NCBI GenBank assembly: GCA_023439185.1
Contig: JAEXOR010000037.1
Coordinates: 1-64,000, forward strand
Length of the DNA: 64,000 nucleotides
Source: Bacillota bacterium
GTDB lineage: Bacteria > Bacillota > Desulfotomaculia > Desulfotomaculales > Desulfallaceae
Reading direction: 5' to 3'
The notes under the pieces were generated by a model. The model was not told where the DNA came from, did no database searches, and saw only the letters and a program-made list of their open reading frames with translations. Of this stretch, positions 25,039 through 34,249 are shown piece after piece. The translations under genes were made by a program, and so were the position numbers. Within the stretch, counting starts at the first letter, position 1; each line of letters starts with the position of its first letter.

Positions 25039-26040
25039 TTATTTTACTTCCAGGCCATGCTCCTCGTAATACTTCACAGCACCGGGATGCATGGGGATTG
25101 AAAAGGCGTCCAGGGCTGTTTCAAGGATAATGCTGTTGCCTTTTTCGTGTATCTGAGCAATCTTGTCCTTATTCTCGAACATCGCATTGAGAATATTGTA
25201 AACCATCTCGTCTGACAGTTCCGCACGGGTGCACAGAGTTGTTTTGGAACCGGTTGTGACGACGTCTTCATCAACTCCCGAGTAAGTGCCGACGGGAATG
25301 GTCACCGGGTCGGAGAAGTACGGATATTTCTCTTTAATCTTTTGGATGTTCTCGACGTCTATGGACAGAATCTTAATGGCATGCTGGGTGCTGATATCGA
25401 TAATGGCCGAGTTGGGCGCGCCGGCGTCAACCATCACGGCGTCCAGCTGGTTGTCCTTGAGCAGTTCCATGGCCTGTCCGAAGGCCAGGTATTCCGGTTT
25501 GATATCTTCCATGGTCATATCATAAGATTCCAACAGGTACTGCATATTCAGGGGGCTTGAACCGCCCTGTACGCCGACAGCGACTTTCTTGCCCTTCAGG
25601 TCGGCATAACTCTCAATGCCCGAATCTTTTTTGACCACGGTCTGGATTGTATTCGGATACAGTGAAATCAAACCGCGGATGTTCTCAATCTTGGTGCCGT
25701 CAAACATGTCGACGCCTTTATAAGCCATATCGGCGACCAGAGATTCGACAAAGCCGATTTCAGTTTGTTGCTGTCCCAGGAACCTGGCGTTTTCCACTGA
25801 ACCGCCGGTTGCTTCGCTGGTCATGTTAACGCCGATGCCGGCTTTGGTAATTACATCCGCAATGGCGGTGCCAAGGGGATAATATGTCCCGCTGGTGGCG
25901 CCGGTGGAGATGGACAGATTGGACGGGGTCTCACCGGCAGACTGGTCTTCGCCTTCATTACCGCCGCCGCAACCGGCCGCAAAAGCCGCAATTAATGTCA
26001 GTGCCAACAATAGAGATAAAAATTTGCCGTATCTTTTCAT
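25039..26040 (-). CDS. TAXI-family TRAP transporter solute-binding lipoprotein
   Basis: The 333-residue protein has a lipoprotein signal with Cys in AAGCGGGNEGED. The TAXI-type solute-binding fold follows: SISTGATSGTYYPLGTAIAD, ENARFLGQQQTEIGFVESL, GKKVAVGVQGGSSP and DAVMVDAGAPNSAI. It captures a ligand outside the cell for the fused TRAP permease, which lies directly upstream on the same strand. The ligand is unknown. GGAGGAG precedes the ATG. Confidence 0.93.
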   Translation of the reverse strand: MKRYGKFLSLLLALTLIAAFAAGCGGGNEGEDQSAGETPSNLSISTGATSGTYYPLGTAIADVITKAGIGVNMTSEATGGSVENARFLGQQQTEIGFVESLVADMAYKGVDMFDGTKIENIRGLISLYPNTIQTVVKKDSGIESYADLKGKKVAVGVQGGSSPLNMQYLLESYDMTMEDIKPEYLAFGQAMELLKDNQLDAVMVDAGAPNSAIIDISTQHAIKILSIDVENIQKIKEKYPYFSDPVTIPVGTYSGVDEDVVTTGSKTTLCTRAELSDEMVYNILNAMFENKDKIAQIHEKGNSIILETALDAFSIPMHPGAVKYYEEHGLEVK

Positions 26041-26157
26041 TTTACTCCTCCTGTTTCTCTTTAGATTACCTGCTGACGCCTGAAATTACCTGACTTTCAG
26101 CATCCCCCCCAGCTAAACTAATCAAAGTATGACGGTCCGCCTAAAAAAACCGGGCAG

Positions 26158-28008
26158 CTATTTCCCCTTCTCCCCCGCTGTGTAACGCTGTTTCAGATAA
26201 ATTGCGGTTAAAGCCGCCGCCCCGGCCAAATCAGTTACATGTTCCGGTACAATCAGCATCAGCCCGGCAATAACCAATATAACCCTTTCGAGGGTTGTAC
26301 ATTTTCGATGCAGGAAATTTGAAAAGGCGCCGCTAAAGGCCACCACCGCTAAAATAGCGGTAACTGTGGCCATGATCACTTCGGGAGCGGGCGCCTTACC
26401 TAAAAGAGCCGGGAAGAATACAAACAAATAGGGAATCAGGTAAGCCACTGTTACATTTCGGGTGGCAAGAAAACCTGTTTCCAGGGGGTTGGCTTTGGCA
26501 ATGCCGGCGCCCGCGAAAGCAGCCAGACATACCGGAGGGGTAATGTCGGCGAACACGCCGAAATAAAATACGAAGAGGTGGGCCGTCAGCACCGGCAGGC
26601 CCAGGGCAATCAGCGCAGGAGCTGTAATGGCGGCCTGGACAATATAATTGGCTGTGGTGGGCAGCGCCATCCCCAATACCAAACATGCAATCATCGTGAA
26701 GAACAGGGCCAGAATTTCCAGACCGCCCGACATGGAACCGATTACATTGGAGAACTTAATGCCCAGGCCGGTCATGCTGACTGTGCCAACGATCATACCG
26801 GCGCAGGCGGTGGCGGCCACAATGGCATAGGTCGTCATGCCTGCGTTTTCCAACGCACCCCAAAAATCTTTGGGTTTCATCCTGGTGGATGCCTTAATCA
26901 TACTGACAACCACCAGCAGGGCCATGCTAATCAAGGCTGCCCGGGCAGGACTGTAGCCAAGGATCAGGGTCACCACCAGGGCCAGAATGGGAAGGATATA
27001 AATATAGCCTTCCTTCAACACTTCCCTGACTTTGGGGATTTCTTCCTCGGGCATACCCTGCAAATCATGTCTGCAAGCCTCAAAATGGACGTTCATGTAA
27101 ATACTGAAATAATATAGCAAAGCCGGGATTATGGCGGCCATAATGATGGTCAGATAAGGGATCTGGGTGAATTCAGCCATCACAAAAACACCCGCGCCCA
27201 TTATGGGGGGCATGATCTGCCCTCCCGTAGAGGCTGCGGATTCAACAGACGCCGCAAATGCCGGCCGGTAACCGATCTTTTTCATTAAAGGGATGGTAAA
27301 ACTCCCGGTTGTTACAACATTGGCAATACTGGAGCCGGATATGGTGCCCATCAGCCCGCTGGCTAAAACCGCAATTTTGGCCGGCCCGCCCCTGGCCCTG
27401 CCGGCCAGCGCCACCGCCAGGGTAATAAAGAAGTTTCCCCCGCCGCTTTTTTCCAGAAACGCCCCGAAAAGGATAAACAAAAATACAATGGTCACCACAA
27501 CACCGATGGGAACACCGAAAATACCCTCGGTGGTTAAATACATCTGGTTGATAATCCTGAAGATATCGTAGCCCCGGTGGCCGAATATCCCCGGAATGTG
27601 ATTGCCGAAATAGGCGTATAACAGAAACAGTACTGTTACAATTGGCAGCGGCCAACCGATAGACCTGCGCGTACCTTCCAGAACCAGGGCCATACAAACA
27701 AACCCCAAAACAAGGTCGGTTGTGCTGGGCATGCCGATACGCGTAACCAGGTTTTGAAAATTAAATATTATATATGCGTTAACGCCGAAAGCAACCAGCG
27801 CAAGCAGGACATCCAAATAACTTAATTTATCTTTCCTGCGCAGCGGGTACAGCAAAAAAATCATAAACAGACTGAACATTAACACAACCGCCCGCTGCCT
27901 CATCGCCACCAGCGGCATGGTCAAACTGGTGTATAAAATGAACGCCGACATGGCTACCGCGGTTAATGACGCAATTTTAACCGCCCAACCCCTCAAGTTA
28001 TCATTCAT
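26158..28008 (-). CDS. TRAP transporter permease, fused DctQM type
   Basis: The 616-residue membrane protein has an N-terminal four-helix DctQ-like part (about 1-110) fused to a DctM-like part with about twelve helices. DctM motifs are SGSSIANVVTTGSFTIPLMK, ESAASTGGQIMPPIMGAGVF and LGMALPTTANYIVQAAI. A small C-terminal membrane extension follows. It imports solute delivered by the TAXI protein. The ATG at 28008 overlaps the IclR stop (ATGAATGA), implying translational coupling; an in-frame ATG at 28032 is an alternative. Confidence 0.92.
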   Translation of the reverse strand: MNDNLRGWAVKIASLTAVAMSAFILYTSLTMPLVAMRQRAVVLMFSLFMIFLLYPLRRKDKLSYLDVLLALVAFGVNAYIIFNFQNLVTRIGMPSTTDLVLGFVCMALVLEGTRRSIGWPLPIVTVLFLLYAYFGNHIPGIFGHRGYDIFRIINQMYLTTEGIFGVPIGVVVTIVFLFILFGAFLEKSGGGNFFITLAVALAGRARGGPAKIAVLASGLMGTISGSSIANVVTTGSFTIPLMKKIGYRPAFAASVESAASTGGQIMPPIMGAGVFVMAEFTQIPYLTIIMAAIIPALLYYFSIYMNVHFEACRHDLQGMPEEEIPKVREVLKEGYIYILPILALVVTLILGYSPARAALISMALLVVVSMIKASTRMKPKDFWGALENAGMTTYAIVAATACAGMIVGTVSMTGLGIKFSNVIGSMSGGLEILALFFTMIACLVLGMALPTTANYIVQAAITAPALIALGLPVLTAHLFVFYFGVFADITPPVCLAAFAGAGIAKANPLETGFLATRNVTVAYLIPYLFVFFPALLGKAPAPEVIMATVTAILAVVAFSGAFSNFLHRKCTTLERVILVIAGLMLIVPEHVTDLAGAAALTAIYLKQRYTAGEKGK

Positions 28009-28825
28009 TTTCCCCGCCCCCTTGATGTCCATCCCCGGCTCCAAGCAGCCGGGATATTGATTGAGCCGCCTTTTTCAGCCCGGAAATGTATATTTCTTTT
28101 AACTGTTCATTAATTCTTGTTTCGGGGCTGGAAATACCTATCCCCGCGTTTACCTCCCCGTACTGATCAAATACCGGGCAGGCAATCCCCACGCTCCCGG
28201 GCGTGCATTCAGCAAAGCTGACCGCCACTCCGTTAACCCTTATCTCCACCAGCTCGCGTCTTAACTTCAGGGGGTCGGTAATGGTGTTTACGGTAAAGGG
28301 CTTTAGCCCCTGGCTGATAAGTTCCTCCACTTTTTCCTCCGGCTGATAAGCCAGGATCACTTTGCCGTCCGCCCCGGCATAAAGCGGTGATCTTTGTCCC
28401 ACGGGCACCACCGAGCGCAGCAATTGTTTACCTTCAAATGACAGGATACAAACCCTTTCTTTACCGTCCAGGATATCCAGATAAACCGTTTCCTCCAATT
28501 GTTCGCTTAAGTCCTTCAGGATCGGGGCCGCCACTCTGGTCAATTGCATGGAGCTGTTTGCAACCGCGTTCAAGTAAAATAATTTTACACCCAGGGTGTA
28601 TTGCTTGCGATTACCGGACACAGGTTTTAAAAAACCCGCCCGGGATAAAGTATGTACCAAACGGGCCACCGTCGGCCTGGGGAAACCTAATTTTTCACTC
28701 AGTCGGGATACGCTGAATTCATGCTCGTCAATACTGAATGCTTCCAATACAGCCAGCGCTTTTTTGACGGAGCTGATTTCACTGGATCTTTTCACATCTT
28801 TGCCGGAAAACCGGTCTCCCCCCAA
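28001..28825 (-). CDS. IclR family transcriptional regulator
   Basis: The 274-residue regulator has an N-terminal winged helix (about 15-75, SSVKKALAVLEAFSIDEHEF, LGFPRPTVARLVHTLSRAGF) and a C-terminal effector domain (about 95-255, VGQRSPLYAGADGKVILAYQ, GIACPVFDQYGEVNAGIGIS). It sits between the aminotransferase and the TRAP genes and overlaps the permease start. It probably controls uptake and transamination of the same compound. The start is uncertain: TTG at 28825 or GTG at 28795. Confidence 0.88.
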   Translation of the reverse strand: MGGDRFSGKDVKRSSEISSVKKALAVLEAFSIDEHEFSVSRLSEKLGFPRPTVARLVHTLSRAGFLKPVSGNRKQYTLGVKLFYLNAVANSSMQLTRVAAPILKDLSEQLEETVYLDILDGKERVCILSFEGKQLLRSVVPVGQRSPLYAGADGKVILAYQPEEKVEELISQGLKPFTVNTITDPLKLRRELVEIRVNGVAVSFAECTPGSVGIACPVFDQYGEVNAGIGISSPETRINEQLKEIYISGLKKAAQSISRLLGAGDGHQGGGENE

Positions 28826-28939
28826 TCGTACTAATCACAATGCGGACAATATATTCGCATAGCGGATATTTTTAAATTAACATTTATTAAACCGGTTAGT
28901 CAAGTAATAAGCAGTTTAAAGATGTTACTTTTAAAAAAA

Positions 28940-28972
28940 TACGGGTCCCGGCTTTATGTCCCGGAACCCGTA
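28940..28972 (-). terminator. Terminator of the aminotransferase gene
   Basis: TACGGGTCCCGG (28940-28951) and CCGGAACCCGTA (28961-28972) form an imperfect 12-bp stem. On the minus strand, TTTTTTTAAAAG follows. Confidence 0.65.
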
Positions 28973-29000
28973 AAGGTAGAATTCTATTGATTATTTGATA

Positions 29001-30308
29001 TTATTTCAGGCCCATGGCTTTTTCTTCCTCTTCAATGCACTCACCCAGAATTTTAACCGCGAAATCAACTTCTTCCTTTTGTATCGTCAGGGGCGGGGCA
29101 AACTCCAGGGCCATGCCCATCATCTTGGTAATCACCCCTTTTTGTTTGGCCCGCTCCACCATGCTCAATAGGTTGGCCACCGGATAGGGCGCGCGGGTCC
29201 TCCGGTCGGTGGTAAAATCAATAGCCAGCCACAGGCCTGTGCCCCTGATCTGCCCGACGGACGGGCGGCCCTCCAGAGACTTTAATTGTTCCAGGAAATA
29301 ATCGCCCATGACGCGGCTGTTTTCCACCAACTGCTCCCGTTTGATTAAATCAAGGTTCGCAATGCCGACCGCGCAGGAAACGGGATGGTTCCCGTAGGTA
29401 TGCAGGTGGTTTAAAATCTCAACCGGCTCCAATACCGCTTCGGTGCAGCCCACCGCCCCAAGGGGAACATAACCGCTGGTAATGCCCTTGGCCATGGTAA
29501 TCATATCCGGCCGGACGTCGAAGTGCCCGGTGGCGAACATTTTTCCGGTGCGCCCGAAACCGCAAATCACTTCATCAATAATCAGCAAAACACCGTACCG
29601 GTTGCAAATTTCCCTGATCCTTGGCCAGTATTCATCAGGCGGTTTTAAAGCGCCGAAACCCTGTTGGAGGGGTTCACCGATAAAGGCCGAAACCGTTTCC
29701 GGACCTTCAAATTCAATGATCCGCGCCAGCTCTCCGGCACAGGCCAGCTCACAGTCAGGGTACCCGAGGTTGTGGGGACAGCGGTAGCAATACGGAGACT
29801 CAATAAACACCGCCCCGGGCGCCAGGGGTTCCATAACCTGGCGCATCGGCATCACTATTCCCAGGGCCCGCAGTCCGATGCCGTTAACGCCGTGGTACGC
29901 TCCCCGCCGGGATACGATTTTAAATCGGCCCTGGTCGCCCCGGAAGTAATGATGGTGCCTGGCTATCTTCATCGCTGATTCAACCGCTTCCGAGCCGTCG
30001 CATTCGAATAAAAACTTTTCGATCCCGTCCGGCGCAATTGCAGCCAGTTCCCGGGCCAGGTTTATGGCCGGAGCAGTGGCATACTGCATGGGGGTAAAAT
30101 AAGCCAGTTCACGCATCTGGTCATAGGCCGCCCGGGCCAGTTCTTCCCGGCCGTGCCCTGCGTGAACGGGTCTGGTCACCCCGGAGTCCAGGTCCAGGTA
30201 TCGTTTTCCGTCCTGATCGTAAACCCAAACCCCTTCACCTTTGACAATCACCGTTATGCCTTTGGAAATTTCCTGCCGGCTGGTCCGGTGGAGAATCAAA
30301 TTATCCAT
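29001..30308 (-). CDS. Class III PLP-dependent aminotransferase
   Basis: The 435-residue enzyme is of the omega-amino-acid:pyruvate/4-aminobutyrate type. GVWVYDQDGKRYLDLDSGV begins the fold. LIIDEVICGFGRTGKMFA carries the PLP-contacting Asp. MAKGITSGYVPLGAVG carries the Schiff-base Lys. A Cys-rich insert (SPYCYRCPHNLGYPDCELAC) is also present, seen in some taurine, putrescine and related aminotransferases. The substrate is not determinable; proximity to TRAP genes suggests an imported amine or amino acid. A good AAGGGG site precedes the ATG. Confidence 0.9.
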   Translation of the reverse strand: MDNLILHRTSRQEISKGITVIVKGEGVWVYDQDGKRYLDLDSGVTRPVHAGHGREELARAAYDQMRELAYFTPMQYATAPAINLARELAAIAPDGIEKFLFECDGSEAVESAMKIARHHHYFRGDQGRFKIVSRRGAYHGVNGIGLRALGIVMPMRQVMEPLAPGAVFIESPYCYRCPHNLGYPDCELACAGELARIIEFEGPETVSAFIGEPLQQGFGALKPPDEYWPRIREICNRYGVLLIIDEVICGFGRTGKMFATGHFDVRPDMITMAKGITSGYVPLGAVGCTEAVLEPVEILNHLHTYGNHPVSCAVGIANLDLIKREQLVENSRVMGDYFLEQLKSLEGRPSVGQIRGTGLWLAIDFTTDRRTRAPYPVANLLSMVERAKQKGVITKMMGMALEFAPPLTIQKEEVDFAVKILGECIEEEEKAMGLK

Positions 30309-30545
30309 CCCTACACCCCTTTAATCTGGCAAAAACTTGATCAAGAACCGAAATGCGTCAAATATAATTATACAACGCCGCCCGGAAATATAAAGATCCT
30401 GCTTGATTTTTTTTGCTTCTGAAATTATACTTAAAAAAGCTCGTTTATACTGGTGGAGTACAGAAACCTTCCGATTTGTCCAGCCTGGGAGAGTTTATGA
30501 ATACCTTCCCCGGAACGGGCAATACTAATAACGGAGGTTTTTTAT

Positions 30546-30851
30546 ATGTTTAGCGACAAAACTTTAAATTGTAAAGACTGCGGCCGCGATTTTATTTTCA
30601 CGGTTTCCGAACAAGAATTTTACTCGGAGAAAGGGTTCACCAACGACCCCGGCCGTTGCCCCGAGTGCCGCGCGTCACGGAAAGCCCAGAACAGGAACCG
30701 GGGCGGCGGCGGTTATGACCGCGGCCCGCGCCAGATGCACGAGGCTACCTGCTCAGAGTGCGGCAGAGAAACCACTGTGCCGTTCAAGCCCAGCGGTGAC
30801 AAACCGGTCTATTGCCGGGAGTGCTTCCAACAGCGCCGCAATAGCTGGTAA
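30546..30851 (+). CDS. Zinc-ribbon domain protein
   Basis: The 101-residue protein has two treble-clef/zinc-ribbon units. The first is LNCKDCGRDFIFT with FYSEKGFTNDPGRCPECR (about 8-43). The second is CSECGRETTVPF with PVYCRECFQQRR (about 69-98). A Gly/Arg-rich linker separates them. Such proteins are often annotated as CxxC-type zinc-binding proteins with unknown role, possibly in RNA or protein binding. GGAGG precedes the ATG and a strong terminator follows. Confidence 0.88.
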   Translation: MFSDKTLNCKDCGRDFIFTVSEQEFYSEKGFTNDPGRCPECRASRKAQNRNRGGGGYDRGPRQMHEATCSECGRETTVPFKPSGDKPVYCRECFQQRRNSW

Positions 30852-30863
30852 CCACGGATTTTT

Positions 30864-30893
30864 AAAGCCTTCCCGGCCACCCGGGAAGGCTTT
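30864..30893. terminator. Terminator after the zinc-ribbon gene
   Basis: AAAGCCTTCCCGG (30864-30876) and CCGGGAAGGCTTT (30881-30893) form a perfect 13-bp stem followed by TTTT on the + strand. A-rich sequence on the other side allows it to serve the opposite strand as well. Confidence 0.85.
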
Positions 30894-30898
30894 TTACC

Positions 30899-30976
30899 CT
30901 ATAAGAGACTCCTCATCACCCGCCCCACATACTCCATATTGCGCTGCGCCCCGGGCGTATTGCCGGTGCGGTTCAT
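30899..30976 (-). CDS. Candidate 25-residue peptide
   Basis: A short frame starts at ATG 30976 (MNRTGNTPGAQRNMEYVG) and stops just before the bidirectional terminator at 30864-30893. In frame upstream it could begin at TTG. The residue composition looks protein-like, but the ribosome site (CGGAAA) is weak and no family is recognised. It could equally be a remnant of a lost gene's 3' end. Confidence 0.25.
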   Translation of the reverse strand: MNRTGNTPGAQRNMEYVGRVMRSLL

Positions 30977-31046
30977 CGTTTTTTCCGGGAACAAAACAGC
31001 CGGTCAGCCGTCAAAGTTATTATACAATACATAAGGGGTGGTTCAG

Positions 31047-31739
31047 ATGCAAAAGTTTCCTGCTGTTTTAATCCTGACGGTTTTGCTGCTGTCTTTTGCG
31101 GGCGCCGGCCAGGCCGCCGAAGTTGAACAGCCTTTCATTGCGGTGAACGGAGAAAGCGCGGTAGAAGTAGTCCCGAACCGGGCGGATATTAACGTAGCGG
31201 TGGTTACCGAAAGCACGGACGTAAAAACAGCCCAGGCGGAAAACGGGAAAATAGCGGCCAAATTAATTGAAGCCTTGAAAAAAGCGGGGATTGAGCAGCA
31301 CAGCATTGTGACTTCCGGTTACAATATCCAGCCTCAATACGATTATTCCTCGTCCGACCAGGGGCGGTTAGTTGGGCACAAGGTGATTAACGAGGTTAAA
31401 ATCACGGTGCAAGATGTCGGCACAGTAGGAAGCATTATTGACACCGCGGTAGAAAACGGCGCCAATGAAGTCCGGAATGTAAACTTCTACGCCGCAGGCT
31501 ACACCGAACAAAAAATGACCGCCCTCCGGCAGGCGGTGGAAAACGCCCGGCAAAAGGCGGAGGTGCTTGCCGCCGCGCTGGGCAAGGAAATTGTCGGCGT
31601 CAAATCAGCCGGCGGCAACTGGTATGAGCAGTCGCCCTCCCCTATTTACCTGGAGAAAGCCGAGGCGTCAAGCACACCCATTAACCCCGGTAAAGTGAGT
31701 ATCAGGGCTGTGGCTGAAATAGTTTATTTTGTAAAATAA
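31047..31739 (+). CDS. SIMPL domain protein, secreted
   Basis: The 230-residue protein has an N-terminal signal peptide (VLILTVLLLSFAGAGQAAE) and a SIMPL (DUF541) domain: VNGESAVEVVPNRADINVAV, SGYNIQPQYDYS, VKITVQDVGTVGSIIDTAV and ALRQAVENARQKAEVLAAALG. The function of SIMPL proteins in most bacteria is unclear. ATG at 31047 is chosen over the in-frame GTG at 31038 because AAGGGGTGG lies upstream at good spacing. A terminator follows. Confidence 0.9.
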   Translation: MQKFPAVLILTVLLLSFAGAGQAAEVEQPFIAVNGESAVEVVPNRADINVAVVTESTDVKTAQAENGKIAAKLIEALKKAGIEQHSIVTSGYNIQPQYDYSSSDQGRLVGHKVINEVKITVQDVGTVGSIIDTAVENGANEVRNVNFYAAGYTEQKMTALRQAVENARQKAEVLAAALGKEIVGVKSAGGNWYEQSPSPIYLEKAEASSTPINPGKVSIRAVAEIVYFVK

Positions 31740-31754
31740 AATCATGGTCATATG

Positions 31755-31801
31755 AAAGCGGGTTGGCGGCACCTTCCACATGGTAACCGCCAACCCGCTT
31801 T
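31755..31801. terminator. Terminator after the SIMPL gene
   Basis: AAAGCGGGTTGGCGG (31755-31769) and CCGCCAACCCGCTTT (31787-31801) form a perfect 15-bp stem followed by TATTG. It separates convergent genes. Confidence 0.75.
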
Positions 31802-31832
31802 TATTGCTTGGAAAATTTCATCACAGCGTTTT

Positions 31833-32291
31833 TTACTGATTGGCAGCTCCGGGACCGCCCTTTAAACCGTGGCATTTACCCCGGAACTGATTCATCTGTT
31901 CCTGTTGTTCCTTGGTCAGTAAAGACCGGCACTGCTCTTTGTTCTGCTGCATAACGCCGCGCAGTTGTTCCTGCAGTGCGTTAATTTCTTTTATCTTGGC
32001 GTCAATTTGCGCTTGATCCGGGTTTTTCTGCAGCTTGAGCTGTCTGAGCTCATGCCGGCTGTCCATCAGTTTAATGCGCAGGTCGCGGGTTTGCTCGTAA
32101 GACTTTTGGTTGAGTTCCTTCATTTTGGTGATTTGCTGGTCGGTAAGGTTTAACTTTTCCACCGGGTTAAACTTCATCATGTCGCTATCCATTTTATGCG
32201 GCATGCCGGCCCAGCCCATCGCAGAAGCCGCCTGAACAATACCGAATACCAGAAGCAGTGTAACAGACAATAAAACCAGTGTTTTTTTCAA
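31833..32291 (-). CDS. Spy/CpxP-like periplasmic-type protein
   Basis: The 152-residue protein has an N-terminal signal (LVLLSVTLLLVFGIVQAASA). A helical Spy-like region follows, with LNLTDQQITKMKELNQKSYE, LRIKLMDSRHELRQLKLQ and SLLTKEQQEQMNQFRGKCHG. Spy-family proteins act as extracytoplasmic chaperones or metal-stress proteins in other bacteria; the role here is inferred only. Start TTG at 32291 fits GGAGG 7 nt upstream; upstream in-frame ATGs lack a site. Confidence 0.78.
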   Translation of the reverse strand: MKKTLVLLSVTLLLVFGIVQAASAMGWAGMPHKMDSDMMKFNPVEKLNLTDQQITKMKELNQKSYEQTRDLRIKLMDSRHELRQLKLQKNPDQAQIDAKIKEINALQEQLRGVMQQNKEQCRSLLTKEQQEQMNQFRGKCHGLKGGPGAANQ

Positions 32292-32373
32292 TGTTACACC
32301 TCCTTTCCCAACCAATAAGAATTTTTCAAACCTCATCGCTGATATTCTACCCATTAATCATGAAAAATTCTCT

Positions 32374-34053
32374 CTATTGCTTGAGCGAGGTCATATCGAA
32401 AATATTGCCGCCGTTGCAAAACTCATCAACGTTTTTGATATCCAATATTTCCGGATCATTGGCTATTTCAATAATCTGGAACAGGTGCTGTCCGATTCTC
32501 AAGTAAGCGCTGATTAACTCCAGGTGAATGGCGCTGGTGTTCTCAGATTCACTGACCCCTTTACTCAGCCGCTGAATATGCGAGATGCGGGATCTAAACT
32601 CCAGGTCGGTAATTTCCTCCTGCAGGCACAGGGCGTTATAAGTCATCCGGGAGTCGTTGGTCATAATGATCTGGTTGACCATGTTGGCCAGCTTGTAAAT
32701 ATTGTTATACATTAGCTCAAGTTCTTTTCTGCCCTCTTCGGAGAACCTGGCATTGTTGATTTTCCGGCTCTCGGCCAGGTAAAGCAGATCTTTTTCAATT
32801 ACGTCCCCTATTTTTTCCAACTCATTGACAATGTTAATCAGCTGCAAACACCTGGTAAACTCCTCCCTGGACAGGGGATTCCTCAAGACCTGGGTAAGAT
32901 ACTGTCTGGTGGCCAGGGTATGCTGATCCACCCTGTTTTCGGTTTGTAAAATTGATTCCGCCAGGTCGGAATTATAGTTGTCGAACATTATCTTAACCTC
33001 TTTTAACATCTTTACCGTATTATCAGAGATATAAATAATTTCCTTCAAAGCCAGCCCGATGGCTATGGAAGGGGTGCCGATCAGGGAATCGTCCAGATAT
33101 TGCGGTTCGGTGGTGTGATCTTTTCTTTCCGGCACGATTTTTTCCAGCAGCACTGCGAAGTATGACGTAAAGGGCAGGAATATTACGGCGATGGCGATAT
33201 TAAAAAAGGTGTGGGCGTTGGCCACCTGAAAACCGGGTCCCGAAGCAATGGACTCCATAAATTTAGCGAAGGGAGCGGTAAAGGGCAAAAACAGCAAAAC
33301 ACCGGCCACTTTAAAAATGACGTGGGCCATGGCCACCCTTTGCGCCTCCCTGGTGGAACCCATACTGCTGAGTACGGCGGTAAAAGACGTCCCTATGTTG
33401 GCGCCGTATATTAAATAAATGGCGGAAACAAGCGGCAGCATGCCCTGCATGGCCAGCACCATCATGATCCCGATGGTGGCCGCGCTGCTTTGAACCAAGT
33501 TAGTAAATACTATCGCCGCTAAAATGGCCAGCAGCGGATAATCGCTCATCTGCACCAAAATATCCTTGAATAATTGCGACTCGCGCAGCGGGTACATACC
33601 GTCGGCCATTATTTTCAGTCCCAGGAACAAAAGTCCGAAGCCTAAAAGTGTCTGACCGATGCGACGATACTTGTCGCGTTTGGAAAAGAAAATAATGATG
33701 GCGCCGATACCGACGACAGGCAGAGCAATTTCCGTCACTTTGAGGGCAATTAACTGGGCGGTGACGGTGGTGCCGATATCAGCCCCCAGGATAATGCCCA
33801 GGGTTTGTTTCAGGGTAATAATGGAGGCGTTGGCCAGTCCCACCAGGATCACGGTGGTAGCGGTACTGCTTTGAAACAGCACGGTAATGAGGGCGCCCAC
33901 GATCAGGCTGATCACTCTGTTCTGGGTCAAAGAACTAAGTGCGTCCCTCAGCCTGTGACCGGCTATCTTTTGCAGGCCTTCGCTCATTATGTGCATGCCG
34001 TACAATAAGAGCCCCATGCCGCCAATGATGCTCAGGATAATTTCCGACCCCAT
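32374..34053 (-). CDS. Na/Pi cotransporter family protein with PhoU-like domain
   Basis: The 559-residue protein has an N-terminal membrane half with two Na/Pi repeats (GALITVLFQSSTATTVILVG; TNLVQSSAATIGIMMVLAM), both with the QSS motif. A C-terminal cytoplasmic PhoU-like helical domain (about 350-555) follows. It resembles YjbB/NptA proteins, which transport or export phosphate with sodium. ATG at 34053 follows GAGGG. It stands between the Spy-like gene and a divergent degV. Confidence 0.92.
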   Translation of the reverse strand: MGSEIILSIIGGMGLLLYGMHIMSEGLQKIAGHRLRDALSSLTQNRVISLIVGALITVLFQSSTATTVILVGLANASIITLKQTLGIILGADIGTTVTAQLIALKVTEIALPVVGIGAIIIFFSKRDKYRRIGQTLLGFGLLFLGLKIMADGMYPLRESQLFKDILVQMSDYPLLAILAAIVFTNLVQSSAATIGIMMVLAMQGMLPLVSAIYLIYGANIGTSFTAVLSSMGSTREAQRVAMAHVIFKVAGVLLFLPFTAPFAKFMESIASGPGFQVANAHTFFNIAIAVIFLPFTSYFAVLLEKIVPERKDHTTEPQYLDDSLIGTPSIAIGLALKEIIYISDNTVKMLKEVKIMFDNYNSDLAESILQTENRVDQHTLATRQYLTQVLRNPLSREEFTRCLQLINIVNELEKIGDVIEKDLLYLAESRKINNARFSEEGRKELELMYNNIYKLANMVNQIIMTNDSRMTYNALCLQEEITDLEFRSRISHIQRLSKGVSESENTSAIHLELISAYLRIGQHLFQIIEIANDPEILDIKNVDEFCNGGNIFDMTSLKQ

Positions 34054-34249
34054 GACCATCCCTCTTTAATGCGTATTCGTATTACCGGCAACCTTGGAAT
34101 TATTTTCACAAAGTCCCCCGGCGTCACTTTTGACAGGTTAATCAATTACTTATTTTGAATTATATCTCTATATAATATAATAATTGTTGAAAAATCGCAA
34201 TGCTGATACAATACAATAAATTATATTTAATTCGGAGGGATAAATAATT

